Source of the DNA: Streptomyces shenzhenensis
Lineage (GTDB): Bacteria; Actinomycetota; Actinomycetes; Streptomycetales; Streptomycetaceae
Assembly: GCF_003688995.1 (NCBI RefSeq)
Contig: NZ_PENI01000008.1
Coordinates: forward strand, 62,001 to 126,000
DNA length: 64,000 nt
Direction: 5' to 3'
Shown here: positions 6,626 through 15,006 of the stretch, piece by piece
Layout: every line of letters starts with the position of its first letter
How positions within the stretch are numbered: position 1 is the first letter of the stretch
Notes under the pieces: generated by a model
Seen by the model: the letters and a program-made list of their open reading frames with translations, nothing else
What the model was told of the DNA's origin: nothing
The model's database searches: none
Program-made: the position numbers and the translations under genes

Positions 6626-9397
6626 TCACAGGGCGGCGTCGTCCCACTGGTTCAAGAGGTGATCGACGAGGCCGGACTCCGGTTCCCGCCCGCTGCCGTG
6701 CAGGGACTGCTCGGCCCAGATCACTTTGCCCCGTGCGGTGTAGCGGGTGCCCCAGCGCTCGGCGAACTGGGCGACGAGGAAGAGCCCGCGGCCACCCTCA
6801 TCGGTGGTGGCGGCCCGCCGCAGGTGCGGGGAGGTGCTGCTGCCGTCGGAGACCTCGCAGATCAGGGTGCGCTCGCGCAGGATGCGGACCCGGATGGGCT
6901 GGCTGCCGTAGCGGATCGCGTTGGTGATCAGTTCGCTGAGGATCAGCTCGGTGGCATACCCGATCTCCTCCAGTCCCCAGGCGTCCAGGATGCGGCCGCA
7001 GTCGGCGCGGATCGGGGCCACGGCCGCGGGATCGGAGGAGACGCCCCACTCGGCGACCTGGTCCCGGGTGAGCAGCCGGGTGCGGGCCACCAGCAGAACG
7101 ACGTCGTCGTGGGGACAGGCGGGCAGCGCCGAGTCGATGATGTCCTCACACGTCTCCTCCGGGGTGCGGTCGGCACCCGAGGCGAGGGCACCGCGCAGTG
7201 CCGTCAGGCCGCTGCCGATGTCGCGGTTGTGTCCGGTCAGGAGCCCATCGGTGAAGAGCACCATCCGGGACCCCTCCGGCAGGAAGATCTCGGCTGTCTC
7301 CACGGGCAGGCCGGCACCGGCGCCCAGGGGAGGGGCGGCGGGAATGTCGGGGAAGGAGACGGTTCCGTCGGGCAGCACGATGCCCGGCCCGGGGTGCCCG
7401 GCCCGGGCGACGGTGACCCGGCCGGCGACGGGGTCGTAGATGGCGTACAGACACGTGGCTCCGGTGACGCTCGCGCCGGCGTTCCCGGCCTCGTCGGTGT
7501 CGATACGGCTGATCAGCTCGTCCATGTGGACCAGGAGATCGTCGGGGAGGAGATCGAGGGCGGAGAAGTTGAGCACCGCGGTGCGCAGCCGTCCCATCGT
7601 GGCGGCGGCATGCAGCCCATGGCCGACGACATCGCCGACGACCAGCGCCACCCGGGCCCCGGGCAGTTCGATGACGTCGAACCAGTCCCCGCCCACTCCC
7701 GCCTGCGCGGGCAGATAGCGGTAGGCGACCTCCAGGGCGGACTGGTCGGGCATGCCCTGCGGCAGCAGGCTGCGCTGCAGCGTCACGGCCATGGTGTGCT
7801 CGCGGGTGTACCGGCGGGCGTTGTCGATGGCCACGGCGGCCCGGGCGACCAGTTCCTCGGCGATCGACACGTCCTCCTGCTCGAACGGCTCGGGCGTCAG
7901 GGACCGCCAGAATCCGGCCACGCCCATGAGGACGCCCCGTGCGCGCAACGGAATCACGATCACCGCGTGGAGCCCGTGCTCGATGACCCAGCTGGTGGCG
8001 ACAGGGTCCTGCTCCCGCCACAGCGTCGAGGTGGACAGGTGGTTCATGAGCAGCGGCTCCCCGGTCGCGAAGGCGGTCCCCTGGGGACTGGCGGGCGCAA
8101 AATTGATCAGTTGGCCGGACTCGTACAAGGGCCGGTATTCCCCCTGGCCGGTGAAGCCCGTACGGCGCATCGTCGTACCCGCAGGCTCCGCGCCCTCGAG
8201 GATCGAGGCGACCAGATCGACGGTGGCGAAGTCCGAGAACCGGGGGACCGCGAACTGTGTCAGCTCCTCAGCGGTCCGCATCACGTCAAGAGTGGTGCCG
8301 ATCTCGGTCATGGCGTCGTAGAGCATCCGCAGCCGGCGCTCCGCCGCGGCTGCCTTGCCGGAGACGGCCCGCAGCTCCGTCGTGTCACGCAGTGTGATGA
8401 CGCTTCCGGCTGGGCTGCCGTGGAGCGCGGTCGGTCGTGCGTTCACCGACAACAGGCGGTCGCCCACCCGGTGCACCTCGTCCGAAGCCGTCCGGCCGGA
8501 GCTCAGCAGCTCGGCGACGCCCGGTGCGAGACCGAGGTCGGCGAGGGGGCGCTGCTCGGCGTCCTCGGGCAGCCGCAGCAGCCGCTGCGCCTCGTCGTTG
8601 GCCAGCAGCAGTCGTCCGTTGTCTCCGACGATGAGCACGCCCTCGCGCGCGGCGTGCAGCACCGCGTTGTGGTGGTCGTACATACGCCGTAGCTCGGCCG
8701 GTTCCAGGCCGTTGGTCTGCCGCCGCAACCGCCGGCTCACCAGCGCTGATCCGACTGTCACCAACACCATGGCACCGCCGGCCGAACCGAGGACGAGGGG
8801 CAGTTCCCGGGTGAGTTCCGCACGCGTGCTCTGGACGGTGATTCCCACCGAGACCAGCCCGACGATCTTGTGGTCGGTGTCGACGACGGGAACGGTGGTG
8901 TTCACCGCCGGCCCCAAAGGCGTGGTGTACGTGGAGGTGTACGGCTGTCCACCGAGCGCCTTGTGGTAGTCGCCGACCACATGCTTGCCGATCAACTGCG
9001 GAAAGACACTGGTCCATTTGTAGCCGGAGGGGCTGAAAGCGACGACGTAGTCGACTCCTGCCTTGCGCCGAACCGCCTCGGCGCGCGGCTGAAGCAACGC
9101 GCTCGGCTGGTCCGACTTCATGGCGGCAAGCGTTCCCGGTGCGTTCGCGAAGGCCTCGGCGGCGACCAGGGACCGGCCCCGTGCGTCCTGGAGGCTTGTC
9201 GACTGGGCCTGCAGCAGGAGCGCCGCGACGGCCGCCAGGCCGAACGGGATCAGGATCACCAACTGCAGCACGAAAATCTGACCCGCAACACTGCGCACGC
9301 TCAGCCGGGCACGGCGGCGCCGCCCCGAGGCAGGCGGTGATTTCCCGGTGCCGGCGCCGTCCCCCGACCGCCTGAACAGGCTAAAGAGCCGTCCCAT
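6626..9397 (-). CDS. Membrane sensor SpoIIE phosphatase with PAS, GAF and HATPase (RsbW-like) domains
   Basis: 923 residues in a full sensory layout. A transmembrane helix (about 37-60) and an extracytoplasmic Cache-like sensor (about 65-200) precede a second helix (about 203-223). Then come PAS (about 230-340), GAF (about 350-530), a SpoIIE PP2C domain (about 555-760: GGDWFDV, VVGDVVGHG, LFTDGLL, CPHDDVVLLV) and a C-terminal HATPase_c domain (about 780-900) with ELITNAIRYG and GGRGLFLV motifs. It can both dephosphorylate an antagonist and phosphorylate or bind a partner, combining RsbU- and RsbW-like activities. Architectures of this kind are common and numerous in Streptomyces. The extracellular signal cannot be read from the sequence. 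Confidence 0.92.
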   Translation of the reverse strand: MGRLFSLFRRSGDGAGTGKSPPASGRRRRARLSVRSVAGQIFVLQLVILIPFGLAAVAALLLQAQSTSLQDARGRSLVAAEAFANAPGTLAAMKSDQPSALLQPRAEAVRRKAGVDYVVAFSPSGYKWTSVFPQLIGKHVVGDYHKALGGQPYTSTYTTPLGPAVNTTVPVVDTDHKIVGLVSVGITVQSTRAELTRELPLVLGSAGGAMVLVTVGSALVSRRLRRQTNGLEPAELRRMYDHHNAVLHAAREGVLIVGDNGRLLLANDEAQRLLRLPEDAEQRPLADLGLAPGVAELLSSGRTASDEVHRVGDRLLSVNARPTALHGSPAGSVITLRDTTELRAVSGKAAAAERRLRMLYDAMTEIGTTLDVMRTAEELTQFAVPRFSDFATVDLVASILEGAEPAGTTMRRTGFTGQGEYRPLYESGQLINFAPASPQGTAFATGEPLLMNHLSTSTLWREQDPVATSWVIEHGLHAVIVIPLRARGVLMGVAGFWRSLTPEPFEQEDVSIAEELVARAAVAIDNARRYTREHTMAVTLQRSLLPQGMPDQSALEVAYRYLPAQAGVGGDWFDVIELPGARVALVVGDVVGHGLHAAATMGRLRTAVLNFSALDLLPDDLLVHMDELISRIDTDEAGNAGASVTGATCLYAIYDPVAGRVTVARAGHPGPGIVLPDGTVSFPDIPAAPPLGAGAGLPVETAEIFLPEGSRMVLFTDGLLTGHNRDIGSGLTALRGALASGADRTPEETCEDIIDSALPACPHDDVVLLVARTRLLTRDQVAEWGVSSDPAAVAPIRADCGRILDAWGLEEIGYATELILSELITNAIRYGSQPIRVRILRERTLICEVSDGSSTSPHLRRAATTDEGGRGLFLVAQFAERWGTRYTARGKVIWAEQSLHGSGREPESGLVDHLLNQWDDAAL

Positions 9398-9994
9398 GGT
9401 TCCTTCTTAACACCGGCCGCAGACCGGGGCGACCGACTGTTCCGGGCGACACATCTCCGACCGTGTCCGTACCCACGTTGTGCCCGAGTGGGATCAGCTC
9501 ATCCCCGAGGAACCGGGTCGGCTTGCGCCGGACCGCGGGAATGGGCGGCAACCGGTAGGCGTCTCCCCGAGTGATCACCTGGCCGGCGGTGGGCGGTGCG
9601 AAGTCGTGGCCGAACTCCTCGGCACGGGCGAATGATCCTGATGTGGAAGGGGTCAGTGTGCCCCTCACCAGGCGCTGCGATCTGCGAGGGGCACACCCCG
9701 TGGGTTCCGCCCACGGGGCCTCGGAGCGTTGCGGTGGGGTCGAGGCCGTGCGGCGGTACCCGTGATCATGCTGGCCGCGGCGCGTGCGGACGTCGAACCG
9801 GGCGGGGCATGCGGGTGACCGCAGGGGCTGGCGAACACGTGCGACGGCTGACGGAGTCCCCGGCCGCCGCGGAGCCTCGTTGCCGGGTTCCGGCAGCGTG
9901 TGCCAGGTGAAGGTGTCCGGTCGGGGGGCCGGTCGGCCGTCCCGCCCCGGTGGCAGCATGGGCGGTCGCTGACGGATCGGAAGGACGCGGAGGC
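9398..9994. other. 597-bp intergenic region without a convincing gene
   Basis: No frame here has a ribosome site, plausible start and recognisable protein. Minus-strand frames across 9400-9650 are open but match nothing I know. The region does contain two abutting strong stem-loops at 9656-9718, listed separately. It also holds the upstream regions of the leftward SpoIIE gene (start 9397) and the rightward membrane-protein gene (start 9995). Local base composition is mixed rather than typical of coding DNA, which fits decayed sequence or an RNA gene. Confidence 0.5.
9656..9718. other. Tandem strong stem-loops (orphan terminator or small-RNA-like structure)
   Basis: GTGTGCCCCTC (9656-9666) pairs perfectly with GAGGGGCACAC (9686-9696) across a 19-nt loop. 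Immediately after, CCCCGTGGG (9696-9704) pairs with CCCACGGGG (9710-9718) across a 5-nt loop. The two hairpins share base 9696, and flanking GAGG/CCTC bases could form a competing longer pairing. No gene ends nearby on either strand, so this is not an obvious terminator. It could be a small-RNA element, an attenuator-like leader or the end of a decayed gene. Confidence 0.5.
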
Positions 9995-10702
9995 ATGACA
10001 CCTGTGCGCCGAAGACATCGGCCCTTCGCCGGACAACCCCACCTCATGGCACATCTGCGCACCGTGGTGTGGGGGCCCGCCGAGTTCGTCGGGCTGCCGC
10101 CCTGGTGGCTGGTGGGGGAGGGGCTTCTCGTCGGGACCATCGCCGCCGTGGCGATCGTCGGCACGACGCTCATCGGCGCCTGGACGGGCAGCGCCTCGCT
10201 CGCCGCCGGTGAGGCGGGCCTGGTGTGTGCCGCGGGCCTCGCCGTGTACCTGACCTGCACGGGGGCCGGACGAGCCCTGGTCGGTATCGCGGCGCTGCTC
10301 GGCGTGTGCCTCGCCCTCCAGGCTCCGCAGGCCGCCACCGGGATGGTGCTGGCGAAGCGGGGGCGGGTGCAGACCGCGGTGGTGACGTCGGTCGACGACG
10401 GCCGGGCGGCCGACAGCGCGCGCGGCCGGTACTTCTGCACGGTCGCGGATACGCACGGCGTACCGCTCAAGGGCCGGATCTGGCGCGGCTGCGGGCGGAC
10501 GACCAGGCCCGGAGACACACTCGCCGTCGTCTACGACCCCATGGGACGTGTGCCCCCGCGGGGGGTGGGGACGGAGGGCGGGCTGCGGGATCCGCTGCGC
10601 GACCTGGCCCCGTGGTGTGCCGCCCTCGTCGCGGTGAGCCTGCTCGCCGTCGTCCGCTCCCACCGGCTCTCCAGCCCTTCCGGACCCCTGCTTCAGGGGT
10701 AG
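9995..10702 (+). CDS. Predicted membrane protein, function unknown
   Basis: 235 residues, ATG preceded by GGAGG at good spacing. Hydrophobic helices are predicted around residues 40-62, 66-86 and 90-108, with another near 205-222 before a short tail. Between them lies a soluble stretch (about 110-200) with CGRTTRPGDTLAVVYDP, a pattern seen in DUF3592-like membrane-tethered domains. Not clearly assignable to a named family. No operon partner is close, since the following small gene is 138 bp away. A housekeeping envelope role is possible, but nothing specific can be supported. Confidence 0.7.
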   Translation: MTPVRRRHRPFAGQPHLMAHLRTVVWGPAEFVGLPPWWLVGEGLLVGTIAAVAIVGTTLIGAWTGSASLAAGEAGLVCAAGLAVYLTCTGAGRALVGIAALLGVCLALQAPQAATGMVLAKRGRVQTAVVTSVDDGRAADSARGRYFCTVADTHGVPLKGRIWRGCGRTTRPGDTLAVVYDPMGRVPPRGVGTEGGLRDPLRDLAPWCAALVAVSLLAVVRSHRLSSPSGPLLQG

Positions 10703-10840
10703 CCCCGGGGCGCGGTACCTCGTCGAGCTCCCCGGACGTTCACCTTGCCGTTGCCGAGATCACGCGTCCAGGGTCTGTGGGATTCGCCTACGTGCGGACA
10801 AACTCGACACGCCCCCCACACGAGCAAGAGAGCAGCACCA

Positions 10841-10978
10841 ATGAACGGGTTCCTCATGGCTGTCCTCGGCAAAGCCGTCATGGCGCTTGTCGAGGCCATC
10901 GTCGTGCGCTTGGCACTGGACTTCTGGAAGATGTACACCCGGTCGCGCAGCATGGCGGCCGTGCCCCAGGAGGCGTGA
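10841..10978 (+). CDS. Small (45 aa) hydrophobic/amphipathic protein
   Basis: A very short frame beginning MNGFLMAVLGKAVMALVEA, then a VVRLALDFWKMYTRS segment and a short polar tail. One hydrophobic or amphipathic helix covers about residues 3-28. An AGAGAG-like purine run lies about 10 bases upstream. Codon third positions are G/C-biased as in real genes. No family is recognised. It may be a small membrane peptide. Its placement next to another small membrane-anchored protein on the opposite strand is the only context. Confidence 0.5.
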   Translation: MNGFLMAVLGKAVMALVEAIVVRLALDFWKMYTRSRSMAAVPQEA

Positions 10979-11024
10979 CGCGTCCGCGCCGGTCGCCACC
11001 GCGCGGACGCATGCTGTCCTCCGA

Positions 11025-11357
11025 CTATTCGTGACGCCCGCGGCGCAGGATGGCTGTGGCACCTCCGATGGCCAGCGCCACGGGCCAGTCGAGGGCACCG
11101 GCCACCGTGAGCGTGCCCAGGCCGCCGTAGAAGAGAAGATCCCTGGTCGGCAGCTTCGGCAGTTTCGAGGTCATGGCCTGCGTGTTGGCCATCACATCCC
11201 CGGGTGTGAAGTAGGGGATGTGGACCGGCGCGTGCACATCCAGGCTGTGCATGTGCAGTTTCCCGTCCGTGGCGGCTTGCTGTGCCGTTGACTTGGCGCT
11301 CGGACGGGCGCGGGCCGCCGTCGTCTTCTTTGTGGTGGCTGCGCTGGGCATAGCCAC
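11025..11357 (-). CDS. Small conserved-type hypothetical protein with membrane segment
   Basis: 110 residues. An Ala/Thr/Lys-rich N-terminus (1-30) looks unstructured. A central HIPYFTPGDVMANTQAM segment (about 46-62) is followed by a hydrophobic hairpin LLFYGGLGTLTVAGALDWPVALAIGGATAI (about 74-103) and a basic tail. The pattern of a low-complexity basic head, a short conserved middle and a membrane hairpin recurs in small Streptomyces proteins of unknown role, some linked to gas-vesicle-like or envelope loci, but I cannot assign it. It lies divergent from the following isoaspartyl methyltransferase gene. Confidence 0.65.
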   Translation of the reverse strand: MAMPSAATTKKTTAARARPSAKSTAQQAATDGKLHMHSLDVHAPVHIPYFTPGDVMANTQAMTSKLPKLPTRDLLFYGGLGTLTVAGALDWPVALAIGGATAILRRGRHE

Positions 11358-11458
11358 CTCCTCGATGGATTCGAGTGCGGTTTCGCCCTTCCATTGTGGC
11401 GCGTATGCGCCACACCGACAGCTTCAGCCTGGTGCGAGTCGCAGAGGAGGCGGCGGAC

Positions 11459-12103
11459 ATGACCGAAGCCACCGATGCGCCCGAGGATCTCGTGCGGGCC
11501 GTCCGCGCGGCCGGCGTCAGCGACGAACGCCTGCTCCAGGCCGTACGAGCGACTCCCCGAGCGGCCTTCGTCCCCCCTGACCACCGTGCACACGCCTGCC
11601 ACGACGTGCCCCTTCCGATCGGGCACGGACAGGTGACCACGCAGCCCTCGCTCTCCGCCATGATGATCGCGGGCCTCGACCTGAGCGGGAACGAGCACGT
11701 CCTGGAGATCGGTACGGGACTCGGCTTCCAGACCGCACTGCTGGCCCGGCTGGCCGCCGACGTCGTGACCATCGAGATGTGGCCCGACATCGCACATCAG
11801 GCACTGTGCAACCTCGCCGGGCAGGGCCTTCGGAATGTCGAGCTGCGCGTGGGGGACGGCAGCGGCGGTGTGCCGGACCGCGCTCCGTACGACGCGGTCA
11901 TCGTGTCCGCCGCCTTCCCGGAGGTCCCGGCGCCGCTGGCCGGCCAGCTGTGTTCCGGTGGCCGTCTCGTTCAGCCCATCGGGCCGGGCGGCCAGGAGCA
12001 GGTCATGTCCTTTCTGCGGACCCCGACGGGGCTGGAGCGCAGCCGGATGCTGACGCTCGCGTACTTCGTCCGCCTGCGGGGACGGTACGGCTTCCCGTCC
12101 TGA
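11459..12103 (+). CDS. pcm: Protein-L-isoaspartate O-methyltransferase
   Basis: 214 residues from the ATG preceded by AGGAGG; the frame is open upstream to 11375. PCMT landmarks: a FVPPDHRAHACHDVPLPIGHGQVTTQPSLSAMM region (about residues 39-70, broken here only for description) that binds the isoaspartyl peptide, then the SAM loop VLEIGTGLGFQTALLARL (about 81-98). An EMWPD acidic strand end and a YDAVIVSAAFPEVP motif IV follow. The enzyme uses SAM to methylate isoaspartyl residues for repair of aged proteins. The usual GSGYQ is GTGLGFQ here. Gene ends 10 bp from the convergent PP2C gene. Confidence 0.88.
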   Translation: MTEATDAPEDLVRAVRAAGVSDERLLQAVRATPRAAFVPPDHRAHACHDVPLPIGHGQVTTQPSLSAMMIAGLDLSGNEHVLEIGTGLGFQTALLARLAADVVTIEMWPDIAHQALCNLAGQGLRNVELRVGDGSGGVPDRAPYDAVIVSAAFPEVPAPLAGQLCSGGRLVQPIGPGGQEQVMSFLRTPTGLERSRMLTLAYFVRLRGRYGFPS

Positions 12104-12113
12104 CCCCGGGTGG

Positions 12114-12869
12114 TCATTGGTCGGCGATCCGCGCCAGGGCGAGCGTGATGTTGTCGGGCCCGCCGGCGGCGATGGCGGCCTTCCACAGTTCGAAGGCGGC
12201 CCGGCCGTCGTCGTAGTCCCGCAGCAGGCCGTCGAGGATGTCGTTCGGCAGCGGGTCGGTCAGGCCGTCGGTGCAGATCAGATACCTGTCGCCGGGGGCC
12301 AGCGAGGCGGTCAGCACATGCGGGGTGATGGCGTGGTACGTCGCGGCGCCGCCGAGGGCCTGCGTCACCACGGGGGTGGTGCGCTGCCCCGGTCCGAGTG
12401 GTGGGTTGTCGTCCACGCTGACCTGGAGCAGTCCGTCCCGGGGCGCGGCGTACACCCGGCTGTCACCCACGTTGAACGCCAGGACCGACTCGGGCAGAAA
12501 GACGACGCCTGCGACGGTCGTGCCCATCGCGGCCCGTCCGCCACCGTCCCCGCCCGCGGCCCCGTACACCTCCCGGTTACAGGTGTGCATCAGCTCGCGA
12601 ACATGGTCGTCATCGGTCAGGAGGGGCCCGGTCGACGCGAGGCGGCGTACCACCAGGGCACTGGCCACTTCTCCGCCGGGCTGCCCGCCGAGCCCGTCGG
12701 CGACGGCGACGACGAGCGGCGTACCGAGCGGGAACACCAGGGTCTGCGGGTTCTCGGTCATGGTGGCGCACAGGGTCCACGGCCCGACGACCAGACTGTC
12801 CTCGTTCCGGTCGCGGATCAGTCCTGGATGGCTCAGCGCACTCACAGCGACGTACGGCATCACGACCAT
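12114..12869 (-). CDS. PP2C-family serine/threonine phosphatase
   Basis: About 251 residues starting at MVVMPYV; the inner ATG at 12860 is an equal candidate. All PP2C metal motifs are visible: RDRNEDS near 22-28, VAVADGLGGQPGGE near 57-70, NVGDSRVYA near 135-143, ICTDGLTD near 205-212, and GGPDNITLAL near 238-247. This is a soluble Stp1/PphA-type phosphatase that would reverse Hanks-type kinase phosphorylation. It begins 2 bp after the stop of the GH59-like gene on the same strand, so it may be co-transcribed, although the functions look unrelated. Confidence 0.88.
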   Translation of the reverse strand: MVVMPYVAVSALSHPGLIRDRNEDSLVVGPWTLCATMTENPQTLVFPLGTPLVVAVADGLGGQPGGEVASALVVRRLASTGPLLTDDDHVRELMHTCNREVYGAAGGDGGGRAAMGTTVAGVVFLPESVLAFNVGDSRVYAAPRDGLLQVSVDDNPPLGPGQRTTPVVTQALGGAATYHAITPHVLTASLAPGDRYLICTDGLTDPLPNDILDGLLRDYDDGRAAFELWKAAIAAGGPDNITLALARIADQ

Positions 12870-12871
12870 TC

Positions 12872-14977
12872 TCAAGTGACCCGCGCACCGGTGCATCTCG
12901 GCCCCACTTCCAACGGCCGTGGGACACCGGGCGGCACGACCGTCAGATCGTCGAACTGGGAGGTCGTGTAGGAGTCGAGTGCGAGACCGACCTGGCCGTG
13001 GTCATAGGTGCCGTCGGTGACCTGGGCGACCACCTCGTTGTCGATGCCCGCGGTCATCGTCCCGCCCGAGAAGCCGAGCGACAGCCGGTGCCAGGTGTCG
13101 GCGCCGGGGGACGACAGGTTGCCGTCGGCCAGGACACGGGTGGTCTTGTCGGGTGCGATGACCTCCAGGGACCATGCACCGGAGTCCGACAGCTTCACGT
13201 AGTAGCCCTCCCACACGTTGACACGGCCGGGTCCGAACGAGTTGAGCTGGTTCACCACCCGGCCGAGCAGCGACGCCGTGCCGGAGTGCCGGATCAGTGT
13301 CTTCGCGGAGACGGTGTAGTCGGTCCACTGGCTGTCCCCGGTCAGGGTGAGCGGGCTGGGCACCCTCGACCACTGGATGGGCCGGGTCGTGACGGCCTGC
13401 CGCAGACACCCGCCGGTGCCGCGGCTGCCGGCGGCGGCCTGTGGAGCAACGGAGCAGCGGGCGGTCTGGAACGCGCCCTCCATGTCGGAGATGTAGCGGG
13501 GCGTGGCCTGGGGCCGGTAGGTGTCGAAGCCGTCACGGTAGGGCAGGGCCATGGTGTGCGGGGCGGGCGCCTTGTCCACGGCCTTGCCCTTGCGACCGGG
13601 CATGGTGGTCAGCGTGGTGACGGTGCCCGGTTCCAGCGTGACGCGGTGGCCGCCCGTCGCGTCCGGACCCACCTCGGCGCCGCGGACGAACCAGTCGGCG
13701 GGGTCGGTGGACTCCAGGGTGGTCGACCAGCGGTGCAGCGCGCCGCGCGGAAGACCTCCGGTGGGCGTGACGCGCACGGTCTGCGGGCCGGTGGCGCCGG
13801 TGGTCTCGAACACCGTCGTGTAGGCCGGCCGCGGTCCCGGGGAGCGCAGCGTCACATACGTGCCGCCCCCGTCGAGGTATCCGCTGGCCGAGTCGACGTA
13901 GCGCCAGCCGGGCCGGGTGAACTGCGCGGTCTGGGCGATGGTCCAGAGCGTGGGGCCCAGTTCGTAGTGGCCGCTCCACGGCTCGTTGGCCCGCAGCAGA
14001 CCGCTGCCCTGCATCTGCACGGTCGGGTACCAGGCGTACGCCGCCGGCCAGTTGATGAAGGCCGTGATGCGCGAGTCGACGTACTCGTGGTTCATCTCGG
14101 AGGCGAGCCGGGTGGCGCCCGTGAGGTAGTTGTTCCAGCCCGATTCGCTGGCGAACAACGGCTTGTCCAGGGCGAGGGCGTCCTGCGAGCTGGAGCAGTG
14201 CAGGACGGAGCACGGGTAGTGGATGCCGACGACGTCCGTCGCCGCGTCGAAGGCGGGGTCGTTCTTCATGTCGGTGGCCACCTTCCAGCCGGCGTTGTCG
14301 GCGGCCACCACCTTGACGTCGCCGTGACCGGTGCGGACGAGGGCGTCCTTGAGCTTCCCGTACCAGGCCGCGTCCCAGCCCTTCTCGTTCCAGCCGCCGA
14401 GGTAGTCGATGTGCAGCCCGTGCTGCCGGGCGCAGCCGAGCCACCGCATCAGATAATCGATGTTGTCCGTGGACCAGAAACCGCCGTCGAACCAGCCCGG
14501 CGCGCCCCATTCGAGGCCGTAGAACCTGATCTGCGGATTGCGTTTCTTGGCCTGTTCCATCAGCCACCACTCGTAGCCCCGGTCGCAGTCGACCTGGGTC
14601 GGGGTGCGCATGTGGCTCGGTTCGGCTCCGTTGCTGGAGTTGGTGTCCGAGCCGATCTCCACCTTCAGGATCTGCAGCGAGGCGCCGTAGCCGGGCTTGA
14701 AGAGGTAGTCGAGGAGCTGGCTGCGCTGCGGCTCCGGGTAGTCGACGAGCAGGCGTGAGGTGCCGCCGCCACCGCTGATGGCGCCGACCCCGTCGAACAC
14801 CCGGCCGGTGCCGTTGCCGTCCGCGGTGATCTGCTGGACGGCGGGCGCGGGGGTGTCGGCGTGTGCCGCGGACGGGGCGACGAGGGCCAGGCAGGACACG
14901 AGCAGGGCACACACGGCCCGGCCGGCGCGTCCGGGGAGCAGGCGTCGGCCGCCCGGCCGCTTTCCGGTTCTGAGCAT
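12872..14977 (-). CDS. Secreted GH59 galactocerebrosidase-like glycoside hydrolase
   Basis: 701 residues with a Sec signal peptide (basic head, hydrophobic core about 20-35, Ala-His-Ala cleavage near 40). The catalytic domain carries the GH59/GALC signature: FDGVGAISGGGGTSRLL at 61-77, then YPEPQRSQLLDYLF, KVEIGSDTNSSNGAEPSHM. Glu198 in GGWNEKGW is the expected acid/base and Glu278 in FASESGWN the nucleophile, by comparison with mammalian GALC. A C-terminal lectin-like beta-sandwich (about 500-690) follows. It should release beta-galactose from galactolipids or galactans outside the cell. Only 29 bp separate it from the upstream glycosidase gene, so the two form one operon. Confidence 0.88.
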   Translation of the reverse strand: MLRTGKRPGGRRLLPGRAGRAVCALLVSCLALVAPSAAHADTPAPAVQQITADGNGTGRVFDGVGAISGGGGTSRLLVDYPEPQRSQLLDYLFKPGYGASLQILKVEIGSDTNSSNGAEPSHMRTPTQVDCDRGYEWWLMEQAKKRNPQIRFYGLEWGAPGWFDGGFWSTDNIDYLMRWLGCARQHGLHIDYLGGWNEKGWDAAWYGKLKDALVRTGHGDVKVVAADNAGWKVATDMKNDPAFDAATDVVGIHYPCSVLHCSSSQDALALDKPLFASESGWNNYLTGATRLASEMNHEYVDSRITAFINWPAAYAWYPTVQMQGSGLLRANEPWSGHYELGPTLWTIAQTAQFTRPGWRYVDSASGYLDGGGTYVTLRSPGPRPAYTTVFETTGATGPQTVRVTPTGGLPRGALHRWSTTLESTDPADWFVRGAEVGPDATGGHRVTLEPGTVTTLTTMPGRKGKAVDKAPAPHTMALPYRDGFDTYRPQATPRYISDMEGAFQTARCSVAPQAAAGSRGTGGCLRQAVTTRPIQWSRVPSPLTLTGDSQWTDYTVSAKTLIRHSGTASLLGRVVNQLNSFGPGRVNVWEGYYVKLSDSGAWSLEVIAPDKTTRVLADGNLSSPGADTWHRLSLGFSGGTMTAGIDNEVVAQVTDGTYDHGQVGLALDSYTTSQFDDLTVVPPGVPRPLEVGPRCTGARVT

Positions 14978-15006
14978 GGGATTCCCCTCATACGGCGGAC
15001 GGTCGT

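Noticed and set aside
9656..9718. tRNA or CRISPR repeat at the 9.7 kb hairpins
   Set aside because: No cloverleaf with a T-loop or anticodon arm can be drawn, and the arms are not repeated in an array.
9381..10001. Open minus-strand frame of 206 codons in the 9.4-10.0 kb gap
   Set aside because: No ribosome site, no recognisable domain, and it overlaps both the SpoIIE start and the strong stem-loops.
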